Positions 49,390 to 57,279 of a stretch of DNA of 64,000 nt are shown here, in pieces. Under the pieces are notes generated by a model, which was not told where the DNA came from, ran no database searches, and saw nothing but the letters and a program-made list of their open reading frames with translations. The translations under genes were made by a program, and so were the position numbers. Source of the DNA: Thermasporomyces composti (GTDB lineage Bacteria; Actinomycetota; Actinomycetes; Propionibacteriales; Actinopolymorphaceae); NCBI RefSeq assembly GCF_003386795.1, contig NZ_QTUC01000001.1:620001-684000 (forward strand), written 5' to 3'. Positions within the stretch are counted from its first letter, which is position 1. Every line of letters starts with the position of its first letter.

Positions 49390-50697
49390 CTACCGCAGGG
49401 CCTGGTCGACGGCGGACAGGGCGGACGACAGGATGCCGAGCCCTTCCTCGATCTCGTCCTCGGTCACCGTCAGCGGCGGACCGATCCGGATGACGTTGCC
49501 GTACAGGCCGCCCTTGCCGACGAGCAGACCACCACGCCGGCACTCCTCCATCACCATGCTCGCCGCTCGCGGGCTCGGCTCGGTGCCACCCGGCTCGACG
49601 AGCTCGACGCCGATCATGAGCCCCTTCCCTCGCACGTCGCCGACCACCGCGAGGTCGTCAGCGCATGCCCGCAGCCCGGCCAGCAGCTTCCCGCCGAGCT
49701 TGGCGGCGTTCGCCTGCAGGTCGTGCTCGAGGATGTAGTCGAGCGTCGCCTGCGCAGCCGCCATGGTCAGCGGATTGCCGCCGAACGTCGACAGAGAGTT
49801 CGCGGTCAGCGCGTCCATGATCTCCGCGCGCGCCACCACACCACCGATCGGCAGGCCACCGGCCGCGCCCTTGGCGAAGGTGAGGATGTCGGGCACGATG
49901 CCGTGCGCCTGGTACCCCCAGAAGTGCTCGCCGGTGCGCCCCCACCCGGTCTGCACCTCGTCGGTGATGAAGAGGATGCCGTACTCGTCGAGCACCTCCT
50001 TCATGGCGGCGAACAAGCCGTCGGGTGGCGCGGTGAATCCACCCACCCCCTGGATGGGCTCGGCGATCATGCAGGCGACGTCGCCGGAGGTCATCGTCTG
50101 CAGGACGTCCCGGAGGTCGTCGACGCAGGCCTTGATGTAGTCGGCGTCCGACAGGTGGCGGAACGGGCTGCGGTAGCGGTACCCGCCGTGCACGTAGCTG
50201 ACGTGGACGGGCGACAAGGACGTGGTCCCCCAGCTGCGGTTCCCCGTGACCGCGACGGTCGCGAAGGCCCGGCCGTGGTAGGAGTTGCGCAGGGCGAGAA
50301 CCTGGTTGCTGCGGCGGTACGCGGTGGCGAGCAGCAGCGCCGCCTCGTTCGCCTCGGTCCCGGAGTTGACGAAGAAGACCTTCGCGTCAGGGATGCCCGA
50401 CAGCTCGGCGACGCGTTCCGCGTACTCGACCTGACGGCGACCGAGGTAGGCGGTGGACGTGTGGACGACACCGCTTCGAAGCTGCTCCTCCACGGCCTTG
50501 GTCAGCTCCGGGAGCCCGTAGCCGAGGGAGTTGGTGAGGATGCCCGCGAAGAAGTCGAGGTAGACGCGACCGTCACCACCGGTGAGCCGACGTCCCTCAC
50601 CGCCGACGATCTCGAGCGGCTGGTCGTAGTAGAGGGTCATCCACGCGGGCATCACCGCGCGGTGCCGGCTGAGTAGGTCGTCGTGGCTGTTGGTCAT
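49390..50697 (-). CDS. Class III PLP-dependent aminotransferase
   Basis: 435 residues from ATG 50697 (GAGGTGACC upstream). Fold-type I class III landmarks are [70 protein letters not shown] and the PLP lysine in [15 protein letters not shown]. It most resembles the AGXT2-like or omega-amino-acid:pyruvate group; the donor is not predictable. It ends 433 nt before the SBP-GGT pair on the same strand. That context hints at amine or gamma-glutamyl compound use, but co-transcription is uncertain. ftsY lies 40 nt upstream. Confidence 0.88.
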   Translation of the reverse strand: MTNSHDDLLSRHRAVMPAWMTLYYDQPLEIVGGEGRRLTGGDGRVYLDFFAGILTNSLGYGLPELTKAVEEQLRSGVVHTSTAYLGRRQVEYAERVAELSGIPDAKVFFVNSGTEANEAALLLATAYRRSNQVLALRNSYHGRAFATVAVTGNRSWGTTSLSPVHVSYVHGGYRYRSPFRHLSDADYIKACVDDLRDVLQTMTSGDVACMIAEPIQGVGGFTAPPDGLFAAMKEVLDEYGILFITDEVQTGWGRTGEHFWGYQAHGIVPDILTFAKGAAGGLPIGGVVARAEIMDALTANSLSTFGGNPLTMAAAQATLDYILEHDLQANAAKLGGKLLAGLRACADDLAVVGDVRGKGLMIGVELVEPGGTEPSPRAASMVMEECRRGGLLVGKGGLYGNVIRIGPPLTVTEDEIEEGLGILSSALSAVDQALR

Positions 50698-50737
50698 CGG
50701 GTCACCTCGGTTCCTCGCGCCTGGCTCCCTCGGCGTC

Positions 50738-51925
50738 TCAGTCGGCCAGCAGTGCGTCGACGAACGCGGTCGGCTCGAACGGCGCGAGATCGTCGGCACC
50801 CTCGCCCAGGCCAACCAGCTTGACTGGAACGCCGAGCTCACGCTGTACGGCGACGATGATCCCGCCCTTGGCCGTGCTGTCAAGCTTGGTGAGGACGATG
50901 CCGGTGACGTTGACCACCTCGGCGAAGACCCGTGCCTGGATGAGCCCGTTCTGACCGGTCGTCGCGTCGATCACGAGGAGGACCTCCGAGACCGGCGCCT
51001 GCTTCTCGACGACGCGCTTGATCTTGCCGAGCTCATCCATCAGACCGGTCTTGGTGTGCAACCGTCCCGCGGTGTCGATGAGGACGACGTCGGCCTCCTG
51101 CTCGATGCCGGCCTTCACCGCCTCGAAGGCCACACTCGCCGGGTCGCTGCCCTCCGGACCGCGAATGGTCGGGACACCGACCCGCTCACCCCAGGTCGCG
51201 AGCTGGTCGACGGCCGCGGCGCGGAAGGTGTCGGCGGCGCCCAGGAGCACGTCCTTGTCCTCGGCCACGAGGACCCGGGCGAGCTTGCCGACCGTGGTGG
51301 TCTTGCCGGTGCCGTTGACCCCCACGACGAGGACGACCGCTGGCTTTCCGCCCTGGCGCGCGACGTGCAGCGACCGGTCGAGGTCGGTGCCCACCAGCGT
51401 GAGCAGCTCGTCGCGCAGAATCGCCTTCGCCTCCTCGGGGCTCGCAGCGCCCTCCACGCGAACTCTCGTCCGCAGCCGCTCGATGAGCTCCTGGGTCGGC
51501 TTGACCCCGACGTCGGCGGACAGGAGCGTGTCCTCGATCTCCTCCCAGGTGTCCTCATCGATGCGGTCCCGCGAGAGCAGAGTGAGTAGCCCTCGGCCCA
51601 AGGTCGACTGGGATCGGGCGAGGCGCGACCGGAGCCGGACCATCCGTCCCTTGGCCGGGGCCGGCTTCTCGACCACCGGCGCGGGTGGCTCCTCGACGAC
51701 CCCAAGATCGTCAGCGCCGGTGGGCGGACGCTCGTCGGTGACAACCCCGCCGCGTCCAGCCGCTCCCTCCTCCTCCCGCGTGCCGGCGGCACCACCCGTG
51801 GAGGTGGAAGAGGTCTGCCGCTGCTCGGGAGCTGTGGCCTGGCCGCCTCGCCGGCCCATAGCGACGAAGGCCGCGATGACGACGACCATGACGGCGATGA
51901 CGATGGCTGCGACGACGTACTCCAC
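50738..51925 (-). CDS. ftsY: Signal recognition particle receptor FtsY
   Basis: 395 residues. An N-terminal TM helix ([20 protein letters not shown]) followed by a charged, disordered linker is the actinobacterial style of membrane attachment. NG domain: [64 protein letters not shown] and [12 protein letters not shown]. Partner of Ffh at 34.4 kb. In most relatives ftsY adjoins smc; here 6.6 kb of other genes separate them. Confidence 0.96.
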   Translation of the reverse strand: MEYVVAAIVIAVMVVVIAAFVAMGRRGGQATAPEQRQTSSTSTGGAAGTREEEGAAGRGGVVTDERPPTGADDLGVVEEPPAPVVEKPAPAKGRMVRLRSRLARSQSTLGRGLLTLLSRDRIDEDTWEEIEDTLLSADVGVKPTQELIERLRTRVRVEGAASPEEAKAILRDELLTLVGTDLDRSLHVARQGGKPAVVLVVGVNGTGKTTTVGKLARVLVAEDKDVLLGAADTFRAAAVDQLATWGERVGVPTIRGPEGSDPASVAFEAVKAGIEQEADVVLIDTAGRLHTKTGLMDELGKIKRVVEKQAPVSEVLLVIDATTGQNGLIQARVFAEVVNVTGIVLTKLDSTAKGGIIVAVQRELGVPVKLVGLGEGADDLAPFEPTAFVDALLAD

Positions 51926-52214
51926 GGTCGTTCATCCTCGCAGACGCGAGCTGGTCACACCGACCAGCCCGGGAACCTCCACCGCACCGCTACGCGTGGT
52001 TGGACGACGCGCACACGGATCGCACACCCTCACCGATCGTCGCGCGTCGTGCGGGAGCCCGTCACCCGCGGCCGGCGACGAACCCCCAGGTGCTCCGTCC
52101 GTTGGAGTCGCGCATCTGGGGAGGTCGGGGCGACGTTGCTCCATATGCCCTCACGTCCGCGCGTCCGTGAGGTTCCATGAGGGAGGGTCGACAGGTTCGG
52201 TGAGGGGGACGGCC
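51926..52214. other. Divergent intergenic region ftsY / ECF sigma gene
   Basis: About 290 nt between two divergent genes. Promoters for both are expected. No duplicated -35/-10 signature that would indicate sigma autoregulation could be picked out by eye, and no RNA element was recognised. Confidence 0.4.
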
Positions 52215-52292
52215 ATGGTCGATCGACCCCTGGGCGGCCAGGGTCGCCCAGGCGCGAAGCCCCGGTGCGTCCCGACTCGGGGATCGCCGTGA
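52215..52292 (+). CDS. Possible 25-residue leader peptide overlapping the sigma gene start
   Basis: ATG 52215 is preceded by GAGGGGGAC at about 5-nt spacing. It encodes MVDRPLGGQGRPGAKPRCVP and five more residues. Its TGA overlaps the sigma-factor GTG as GTGA, the layout of translational coupling. Composition is basic and Gly/Pro-rich with no domain. It may only be an upstream coupling ORF for the sigma gene, or chance. Confidence 0.35.
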   Translation: MVDRPLGGQGRPGAKPRCVPTRGSP

Positions 52293-52963
52293 CCCGCTCC
52301 GACGTCGCCGCACTGGTCCTTGCGGTGCGTTCGGGCGACCGTCAGGCGTTCGAGCCGCTCTACCGGGAGAACCTCGGCGCCGTCTACTTGGCCGTCCGAG
52401 ATCAGCTGCGAGACCCCGACCGCGTCGCCGACGCGGTCCAGGAGACCTTCGCCCGTGCGCTCGCCTCCCTGGACAAGCTTCGCGATCCGGACCGGTTCCG
52501 GCCGTGGCTCTTGGCGATCGCCCGGCACACCGCCGTCGACTTCCGGCGCGGCCAGAACCGGGTGACGCTCGACGAACTGGCTGAGCACGACCTGGCGACG
52601 CCGGACGGCTCCGACCCGGCCGAAGTCGCCGCCCTGCGGGACACCGCGGCGCTCATCAGCGGCCTCGTGGTCGGCCTCTCGCAGCGGGACGCCCTCGCTC
52701 TCAGCCTGGCCACACTGGGTTTCGAGGTCGCCGACATCGCGACCGCCCTGCGGGTGACCCATGGCGCTGCCAAGGTGATGCTCCACCGCGCTCGGCGACG
52801 GCTGCGCGCCGCGCTCGTCCTCCGGCTGCTCGCCGGCGGCGCGACCGCGCGCTGCGCCGATCTCACGAGGATCCTGGACCGGGACGGGCCCCAGGCCGCC
52901 GCCCGCCACGCGGAAGCCTGTCCCACCTGCGAGAACCTGGCCCGACGGGCCGTCTACGGGTGA
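52289..52963 (+). CDS. ECF-type RNA polymerase sigma factor with C-terminal zinc-finger-like tail
   Basis: 224 residues from GTG 52289 (GTG 52265 possible). Sigma region 2: YRENLGAVYLAVRDQLRDPD, VQETFARALASLDKLRDP and RFRPWLLAIARHTAVDFRRG. Region 4: QRDALALSLATLGFEVADIA and THGAAKVMLHRARRRLRAAL. The last 40 residues include RHAEACPTCENLARR, an H-x3-C-x2-C pattern normally found in zinc-binding anti-sigma factors. No separate anti-sigma gene is adjacent; the next gene is convergent. The tail may make the factor self-inhibited or redox-responsive, which is inference. Confidence 0.85.
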   Translation: MTRSDVAALVLAVRSGDRQAFEPLYRENLGAVYLAVRDQLRDPDRVADAVQETFARALASLDKLRDPDRFRPWLLAIARHTAVDFRRGQNRVTLDELAEHDLATPDGSDPAEVAALRDTAALISGLVVGLSQRDALALSLATLGFEVADIATALRVTHGAAKVMLHRARRRLRAALVLRLLAGGATARCADLTRILDRDGPQAAARHAEACPTCENLARRAVYG

Positions 52964-53303
52964 CCGTCCCGGCGCGGCGTCGCACCGCCGTGGCGGGCTC
53001 AGCCGTGACCCATCGAGTCCGGCGTACCGCGACAGCGCGGACCGTCCTGTAACCGCGGGCCGGCTCAGCCGACGTGAATGGTGGGTGGACGCTAGCGAAC
53101 CTGGGCCAGGGGGGTGGGTCCGGGCTCGCGCGGACGGCGACCATCCGACAAGGGGGACGGCGGATCCGTGGTGGACTGGGCTCCCAGGCCCCGCGGATCC
53201 GCCTTCTCGTCACCTGGTCCGCGCTCCTGTGGTCCGGTCCGGCCCACGGCCGCCTCGTCCGCGGTCGCGCGGACGGCCGCGGTGTGTCCGGTGTCTGGGT
53301 CGC
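52964..53303. other. Convergent intergenic region between the sigma gene and the DUF3048 gene
   Basis: 340 nt lying between two convergent stops. A terminator would be expected, but no clean hairpin plus T-run was found on either strand; several GGATCC/GCGGATCCGC-type short symmetries occur and are not convincing. Confidence 0.4.
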
Positions 53304-54359
53304 TCAGGCCTTGGCGAAGACCACCCAGACCTGACCTGGCGCGAAGGTCAGTGGTTCGCCTGTCTCGGTCTCGAACGTCGTGCCGGACGTGGGGCTGGGG
53401 CGGGACCACCGCGCGTCGTACGCGCGCCCATCCCGGAGCACCAGAGCGCGGCCAGCGCCGACGGATTCGGTGTAGGGGGTGTTGTTCCCCAGCTTGTCGC
53501 TGAACCGAGACGGACGGATCGAGGTGTACTGCACCACGACCGTCGAGGCCTGCGGCGCCGGCCCGGAGGCCGACTCCAGCGGCTCACCGTCCATGGAGAC
53601 GGTCCAGCGCCGGTCAGAGGTCGACCAGTGGAAGCTCACCTGGAACGCCGGGTAGTCGACGGTGTGCTCGGTGGCGGGCCGGCCGCCAGCCGGGGCCGGG
53701 CCGAACCGGAAGCCGATGTCCTTCGCGACGCTCGCCTTCGGCGCCTTCTCGAGCAGCTCCCCGGTCCTGGCGTACAGGTTGTGCGGCGCGGGACGTGTGC
53801 TGCCCCGCAGGTACGCCGATCCGGCGTGCGCGGGCGAGACGTCGTGGACGGGCGCGCGCCCGATGATGGGAAGCACCCTGCTGTGCGCCCCTGAGTAGGC
53901 GAACGCTGGCTCACCGAACTGGCGGAGCAGTTCCAGGTCGGATTCACGGGCACTGCGGATCGGCCCGATCAGCTCGGGGCGCTTGGACGAGAAGATCGCC
54001 AGGATGCGTCCGAGGCCACCCTCGACGGGCTCGATGTAGACGATGTCGGCGTCCGCCAGACCGGTATGCGGTCGAGCCGCCCGCACGTTGTCGAACTTCA
54101 CCGCGAGGACGGGTTCGCGGTGATCGCCGGGAAGCCCGGTGAACGGCGAGATCGGTGCCGGCGTCGACGTCCGGGCGGGCGCGGTTCGTCGTGGAGTCGG
54201 AGAGGTCGCGGTCGGGGTGGCTGTCCTGGCGGGCTCGGGCTCGGCTGTCGGCGATGCCACGGGCGAGCCCATCACCCGTGGGACCGCCTGGGCCGAGCAG
54301 GCGGTGGCCGCGACCGCTGCTGCGACCGCCAGGATCGCGGGGAGGCGATATCGATTCAT
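53304..54359 (-). CDS. DUF3048 (YerB-like) domain lipoprotein
   Basis: 351 residues. The N-terminal signal ends in AATAC, so Cys21 is a probable lipidation site. A Thr/Pro/Ala-rich linker (about 30-70) leads to the YerB-like domain: SPFTGLPGDHREPVLAVKFD, ARPHTGLADADIVYIEPVEG, GPIRSARESDLELLRQFG, PHNLYARTGELLEKAP and the C-terminal part ending GQVWVVFAKA. Predicted surface-attached; biochemical role unknown, family members are linked to cell-wall or sporulation contexts. No Shine-Dalgarno is visible before the ATG, and an AT-rich leader with TTTGT/ACAAA arms precedes it. Confidence 0.88.
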   Translation of the reverse strand: MNRYRLPAILAVAAAVAATACSAQAVPRVMGSPVASPTAEPEPARTATPTATSPTPRRTAPARTSTPAPISPFTGLPGDHREPVLAVKFDNVRAARPHTGLADADIVYIEPVEGGLGRILAIFSSKRPELIGPIRSARESDLELLRQFGEPAFAYSGAHSRVLPIIGRAPVHDVSPAHAGSAYLRGSTRPAPHNLYARTGELLEKAPKASVAKDIGFRFGPAPAGGRPATEHTVDYPAFQVSFHWSTSDRRWTVSMDGEPLESASGPAPQASTVVVQYTSIRPSRFSDKLGNNTPYTESVGAGRALVLRDGRAYDARWSRPSPTSGTTFETETGEPLTFAPGQVWVVFAKA

Positions 54360-54425
54360 GACAATGACGGTTTTGTCTCACACAAACATGTCGTCCACTT
54401 TCCCATGACCTTTCCGTCCTTGACG

Positions 54426-54465
54426 AAAAAGGTCCCTTCGTATGGTCAGGCCATACGAAGGGACC
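54426..54465 (-). terminator. Intrinsic terminator after the LLM oxidoreductase gene
   Basis: A perfect 15-bp stem (arms GGTCCCTTCGTATGG at 54431-54445 and CCATACGAAGGGACC at 54451-54465) with a 5-nt loop. On the minus strand it is followed immediately by TTTTT. It is 96 nt after the LLM stop and 70 nt before the DUF3048 start, so it isolates the two genes. By far the clearest terminator in the window. Confidence 0.85.
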
Positions 54466-54524
54466 CATCATGCACGATGGAGACCGACCAAAGACCAGGC
54501 CGGCTTCCATCCATTGGACACTAG

Positions 54525-54534
54525 TGAGCGCTCA
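54525..54534. promoter_or_regulatory. TGAGCGCTCA palindrome
   Basis: A perfect 10-bp palindrome just after the LLM gene end and about 170 nt upstream of the DUF3048 start. The sequence is typical of TetR-family half-site symmetry, but no TetR gene is adjacent and the distance is long; it may be incidental. Confidence 0.25.
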
Positions 54535-54560
54535 TTCTGGATGTTCAGCCAAAAACGAGA

Positions 54561-55526
54561 TCAGCTGAATCGCGGAATGATCTCCTCGGCGAACCGGTGG
54601 AGCGGTTCGTGGTCGTAGGCCACGCCCGGAATGTAGGTGATGATGTAGTCCGAGCCGGCTTCGAGCAAGGCCTCCACCCGTGCCGCGATCTCGTCAGGCG
54701 TTCCCACGATGGACGACTTCGCCAGCTGTTCGAAGCTCATCCGCCCGCGGGCCTTCGCGGTCGCCTTCTCCGGGTCGGCCCCAGCCGGAATCGGAAAGAC
54801 GTTGATGCTGGTGGACTTGATGATCTCGGTGTAGTCGCGGCCCAGCTTCTCGCAGTGGGCGCGCAGCACCGACGCCTTGTGCTTGAACGCCTCCGGGTCA
54901 CCGCCGCCGAAGTTGGCCGCGTTCCCGTACTGGGCGACGAGCTTCAACGTCACCTTCTCGCCACCACCACCGATCCAGAACGACGGGTGGGGCTTGCGAA
55001 CGCCCTTCGGCTCGTTGATCGGCTTGTCGATGGAGTAGTACTTGCCGTGGAAGACCGGCTCGTCCTCGGTCCACATCCGGTAGATGATCTCGACGGCTTC
55101 ACGGAAGGCACCCATCCGGTCCTTCAGCTCCGGCCACGGGTAGCCGTAGGCCTTCCACTCGTGCTCGTACCATCCGGCGCCGATGCCGGCGTAGAGACGT
55201 CCATGGCTGGCCACGTCGACCGTCGACGCCATCTTCGCGAACAGGGCCGGGTGCCGGTACCCGTTGCAGCCCACCATCTGGCCGACGTGGACCCGTTGGG
55301 TGTCACGCACCAGCGTCGAGGTGATCGTCCAGCACTCGAAGGTGGTGTTGTGCGTCGGCTCAGGGACGGTGTGGAAGTGGTCGTAGACCCAGATCGAGTC
55401 CCACGGCCCAGCGTCCGCGGCCTTCGCGACCGCGGTCATCGCCTCGTACTGCTCGATCGGGTCAGCGATCTCGACCAGGTCCATCCGCCAGCCCTGCGGT
55501 ACGAACACACCGAAACGTGGCGTCAT
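54561..55526 (-). CDS. LLM-class F420-dependent oxidoreductase
   Basis: 321 residues, luciferase-like TIM barrel. Diagnostic segments are FGVFVPQGWRMDLVEI, WDSIWVYDHFHTVPEPTHNT, GQMVGCNGYRHPALFAKMAS, HGRLYAGIGAGWYEHEWKAY and KPHPSFWIGGGGEKVTLKLV. This matches actinobacterial F420-using LLM enzymes, which reduce varied substrates with F420H2; the substrate is not predictable. ATG 55526 is preceded by AGGAG at good spacing. Followed by a strong terminator and divergent from the BlaI-like regulator gene. Confidence 0.88.
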   Translation of the reverse strand: MTPRFGVFVPQGWRMDLVEIADPIEQYEAMTAVAKAADAGPWDSIWVYDHFHTVPEPTHNTTFECWTITSTLVRDTQRVHVGQMVGCNGYRHPALFAKMASTVDVASHGRLYAGIGAGWYEHEWKAYGYPWPELKDRMGAFREAVEIIYRMWTEDEPVFHGKYYSIDKPINEPKGVRKPHPSFWIGGGGEKVTLKLVAQYGNAANFGGGDPEAFKHKASVLRAHCEKLGRDYTEIIKSTSINVFPIPAGADPEKATAKARGRMSFEQLAKSSIVGTPDEIAARVEALLEAGSDYIITYIPGVAYDHEPLHRFAEEIIPRFS

Positions 55527-55639
55527 CGCTCACTCTCCTGGTCTCGGCGTACCGGACATTCGTCGTGACCTTATCGGCCCAGGCAAGCGTCCTGCCTTGC
55601 GTGGGGCGCCGGCGGAGAGCAGACCAACCCAGGTCGACA

Positions 55640-55656
55640 TACGACACGGCGTCGTA
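55640..55656. promoter_or_regulatory. BlaI/MecI-type operator candidate
   Basis: Arms TACGAC (55640-55645) and GTCGTA (55651-55656) flank ACGGC. The site lies 11 nt upstream of the BlaI-like start codon. Known BlaI operators are TAC-ending dyads of similar size (TACTACA-N2-TGTAGTA in mycobacteria), so autorepression is plausible. Confidence 0.5.
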
Positions 55657-55667
55657 GGATGGAGAGC

Positions 55668-56063
55668 ATGGCACGGCTGGGCAACCTTGAGCGCGACGTC
55701 ATGGAGCAGGTGTGGGCCGCGGGAGCGCCGGTGACGGTGCGTGAAGTGCACGAGGCGCTCGCCAAAGACCGCGACCTCGCCTACACCACGGTCATGACCG
55801 TGCTCGACCGACTCGCGAAGAAGAACGTCGTCCGTCGAGTCCGGGACGGCCGTGCCTACCGCTACGAGGCTGTCGCGACCAAGGATCAGATGGTGGCCGA
55901 CCTCATGCGCGAGGTGCTCGACGGCGCCGGAGACGGAGCCGACCGTACGGCCGCTCTGGTCCGTTTCGTGGGACAGGCCACCCCCGAGGAGGCCGCCGCG
56001 TTGCGTGAGGCCCTGAGTATGTTCGAGGACGACGAGACGAGCTCCCGCTCACGCCGGGGGTAG
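55668..56063 (+). CDS. BlaI/MecI/CopY family transcriptional repressor
   Basis: 131 residues from ATG 55668, with GGAGAG just before it (ATG 55659 is the alternative). Winged-helix domain: LERDVMEQVWAAGAPVTVRE, VHEALAKDRDLAYTTVMTVL, DRLAKKNVVRRVRDGRAYRY. The C-terminal dimerisation part follows (VADLMREVLDG ... VRFVGQATPEEAAALREAL). In this family a membrane M56 protease, encoded here by the next gene, inactivates the repressor. A dyad consistent with its operator overlaps the promoter region. No beta-lactamase gene is nearby, so the target process is unknown. Confidence 0.9.
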   Translation: MARLGNLERDVMEQVWAAGAPVTVREVHEALAKDRDLAYTTVMTVLDRLAKKNVVRRVRDGRAYRYEAVATKDQMVADLMREVLDGAGDGADRTAALVRFVGQATPEEAAALREALSMFEDDETSSRSRRG

Positions 56064-56070
56064 TAGCCCC

Positions 56071-56982
56071 ATGACGCCGGTCATCCTGGGCCTCCTGGCG
56101 CTCCTGCTCGCCGGGCCGGTTCCCGTGCTGCTGGCGCGTGCGCAGTGGCCGCACCGCGTCCCCCGCGCGGCCATCGTCTTGTGGCAGGCGCTCGCGCTCG
56201 CGGCGGTCCTGGCGGCGTTGGGCGCGGGACTCTCCCTCGGTAGCGAGCTGATCCTGCAGCCCGAGCTCGGTCCGCTCGAGATCGCGTTGTACACCCTCGT
56301 GACGGTGCTCACCTGTGTCGTGGCGGGTCGTCTCTTCTGGGCGACCGTCAAGGTCGCGGTCCGCACCCGTGCGCGGCGTCGGCGACACCGTGAGCTCGTC
56401 GACCTGCTCGCCCGACACTTGCCGGCGACAGGAGTGGCTGGCGTGAGCGTTCCCAACATCCGAGTCCTCGCCGAGCGCACTCCCCTGGCGTACTGCCTGC
56501 CCGGCGTCCGTGGTTCTCGCGTGGTCGTCTCCGAAGGCGCGCTGGAGCGACTTCGCCCCGAGGAGCTGGCTGGTGTCCTCACCCACGAGCTCGCCCACGT
56601 CCGTGCCCGCCACGACTTGGTGGTCGAAGCGTTCACCGCACTGCGCGAGGCTTTCCCGAGCTTCGTTCGGCTCCGCATGCCGCTCGAGCAGAACCAGCTG
56701 CTCATCGAGATGCTGGCCGATGACGCGGCGCGCCGACGCGTGGGCGCGGCTCCCGTCACGCGGGCGCTGGTGACCCTGGCCACCGCGAGCGCCCCGGCGG
56801 GCGGCCTGGCCGCCGCGGCGAACGGGACGCTGCTTCCGCGGGTTCGCCGGCTCGCCGAGCCGGCGTCTCCACATCGCCTGCTGTCCGCCGTGACCTACCT
56901 CACCGCGGCGGCCATCGTGACGGTGCCGACCGTCACCGTCGCCCTACCCTGGCTGATCCGACTGGCCGACGCTCTTGCCTGA
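56071..56982 (+). CDS. M56 family membrane metallopeptidase (BlaR1/MecR1-type protease domain)
   Basis: 303 residues. TM helices lie at about 2-22, 33-55, 70-92 and near the C-terminus (LTAAAIVTVPTVTVALPWLI). The zinc site is HELAHVRARHD, with the upstream block AERTPLAYCLPG and a downstream Glu-containing helix (LIEMLADDAARRRVG). It lacks the extracellular penicillin-binding sensor domain of BlaR1, as usual for actinobacterial M56 proteins paired with BlaI. Starts 7 nt after the blaI-like stop; the two form a sensor/repressor unit. Confidence 0.9.
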   Translation: MTPVILGLLALLLAGPVPVLLARAQWPHRVPRAAIVLWQALALAAVLAALGAGLSLGSELILQPELGPLEIALYTLVTVLTCVVAGRLFWATVKVAVRTRARRRRHRELVDLLARHLPATGVAGVSVPNIRVLAERTPLAYCLPGVRGSRVVVSEGALERLRPEELAGVLTHELAHVRARHDLVVEAFTALREAFPSFVRLRMPLEQNQLLIEMLADDAARRRVGAAPVTRALVTLATASAPAGGLAAAANGTLLPRVRRLAEPASPHRLLSAVTYLTAAAIVTVPTVTVALPWLIRLADALA

Positions 56983-57183
56983 CAGCGGCCGGAACTCCTC
57001 GTCAGCGGGCGGCCGCTGGCTCGGGAACGAGGGCGACGGAACGGAGTGATCGTGGCGTGGACGCGGTCGCGCCGGAGCGTGACGGTCGAAGACCGCGACC
57101 ATCGCCAGCGTCACCACCGCAAGTGTCACGATCATCAACAACGCTCCTGCTACCGCAAGCACATCTCTAGGATGCCTCCGCAC
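56944..57183 (-). CDS. Possible small single-pass membrane protein
   Basis: 79 residues from GTG 57183 (GTG 57213 possible). A strongly hydrophobic helix (VLAVAGALLMIVTLAVVTLA) after a basic N-terminus is followed by a Pro/His/Arg-rich tail. It converges with the M56 gene and overlaps its last 39 nt in antisense. The membrane helix does not lie in the overlap, so it is not just a reflection of the M56 sequence. No family recognised, and the ribosome site is weak. Confidence 0.4.
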   Translation of the reverse strand: MRRHPRDVLAVAGALLMIVTLAVVTLAMVAVFDRHAPARPRPRHDHSVPSPSFPSQRPPADEEFRPLSGKSVGQSDQPG

Positions 57184-57220
57184 CTGATCGCAAAACCGGG
57201 TGGCTCGCCGCACGCCATTC

Positions 57221-57279
57221 GCCAGTCACGTCGCCAGGTCGCCAGTCACGTTGTCAGGTCGCCAGTCACGTCTCAGGTC
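57221..57279. repeat. 20-bp direct repeat, three copies
   Basis: GCCAGTCACGTCGCCAGGTC (57221-57240), GCCAGTCACGTTGTCAGGTC (57241-57260) and a 19-bp third copy (57261-57279). The array starts near the alternative start of the small membrane protein and runs into the last codons of the metal-binding lipoprotein gene. No spacers, so not CRISPR. Confidence 0.85.

Noticed and set aside
57221-57279. Possible CRISPR array from the 20-bp repeats
   Set aside because: The units are directly adjacent with no spacers and no cas genes are nearby.
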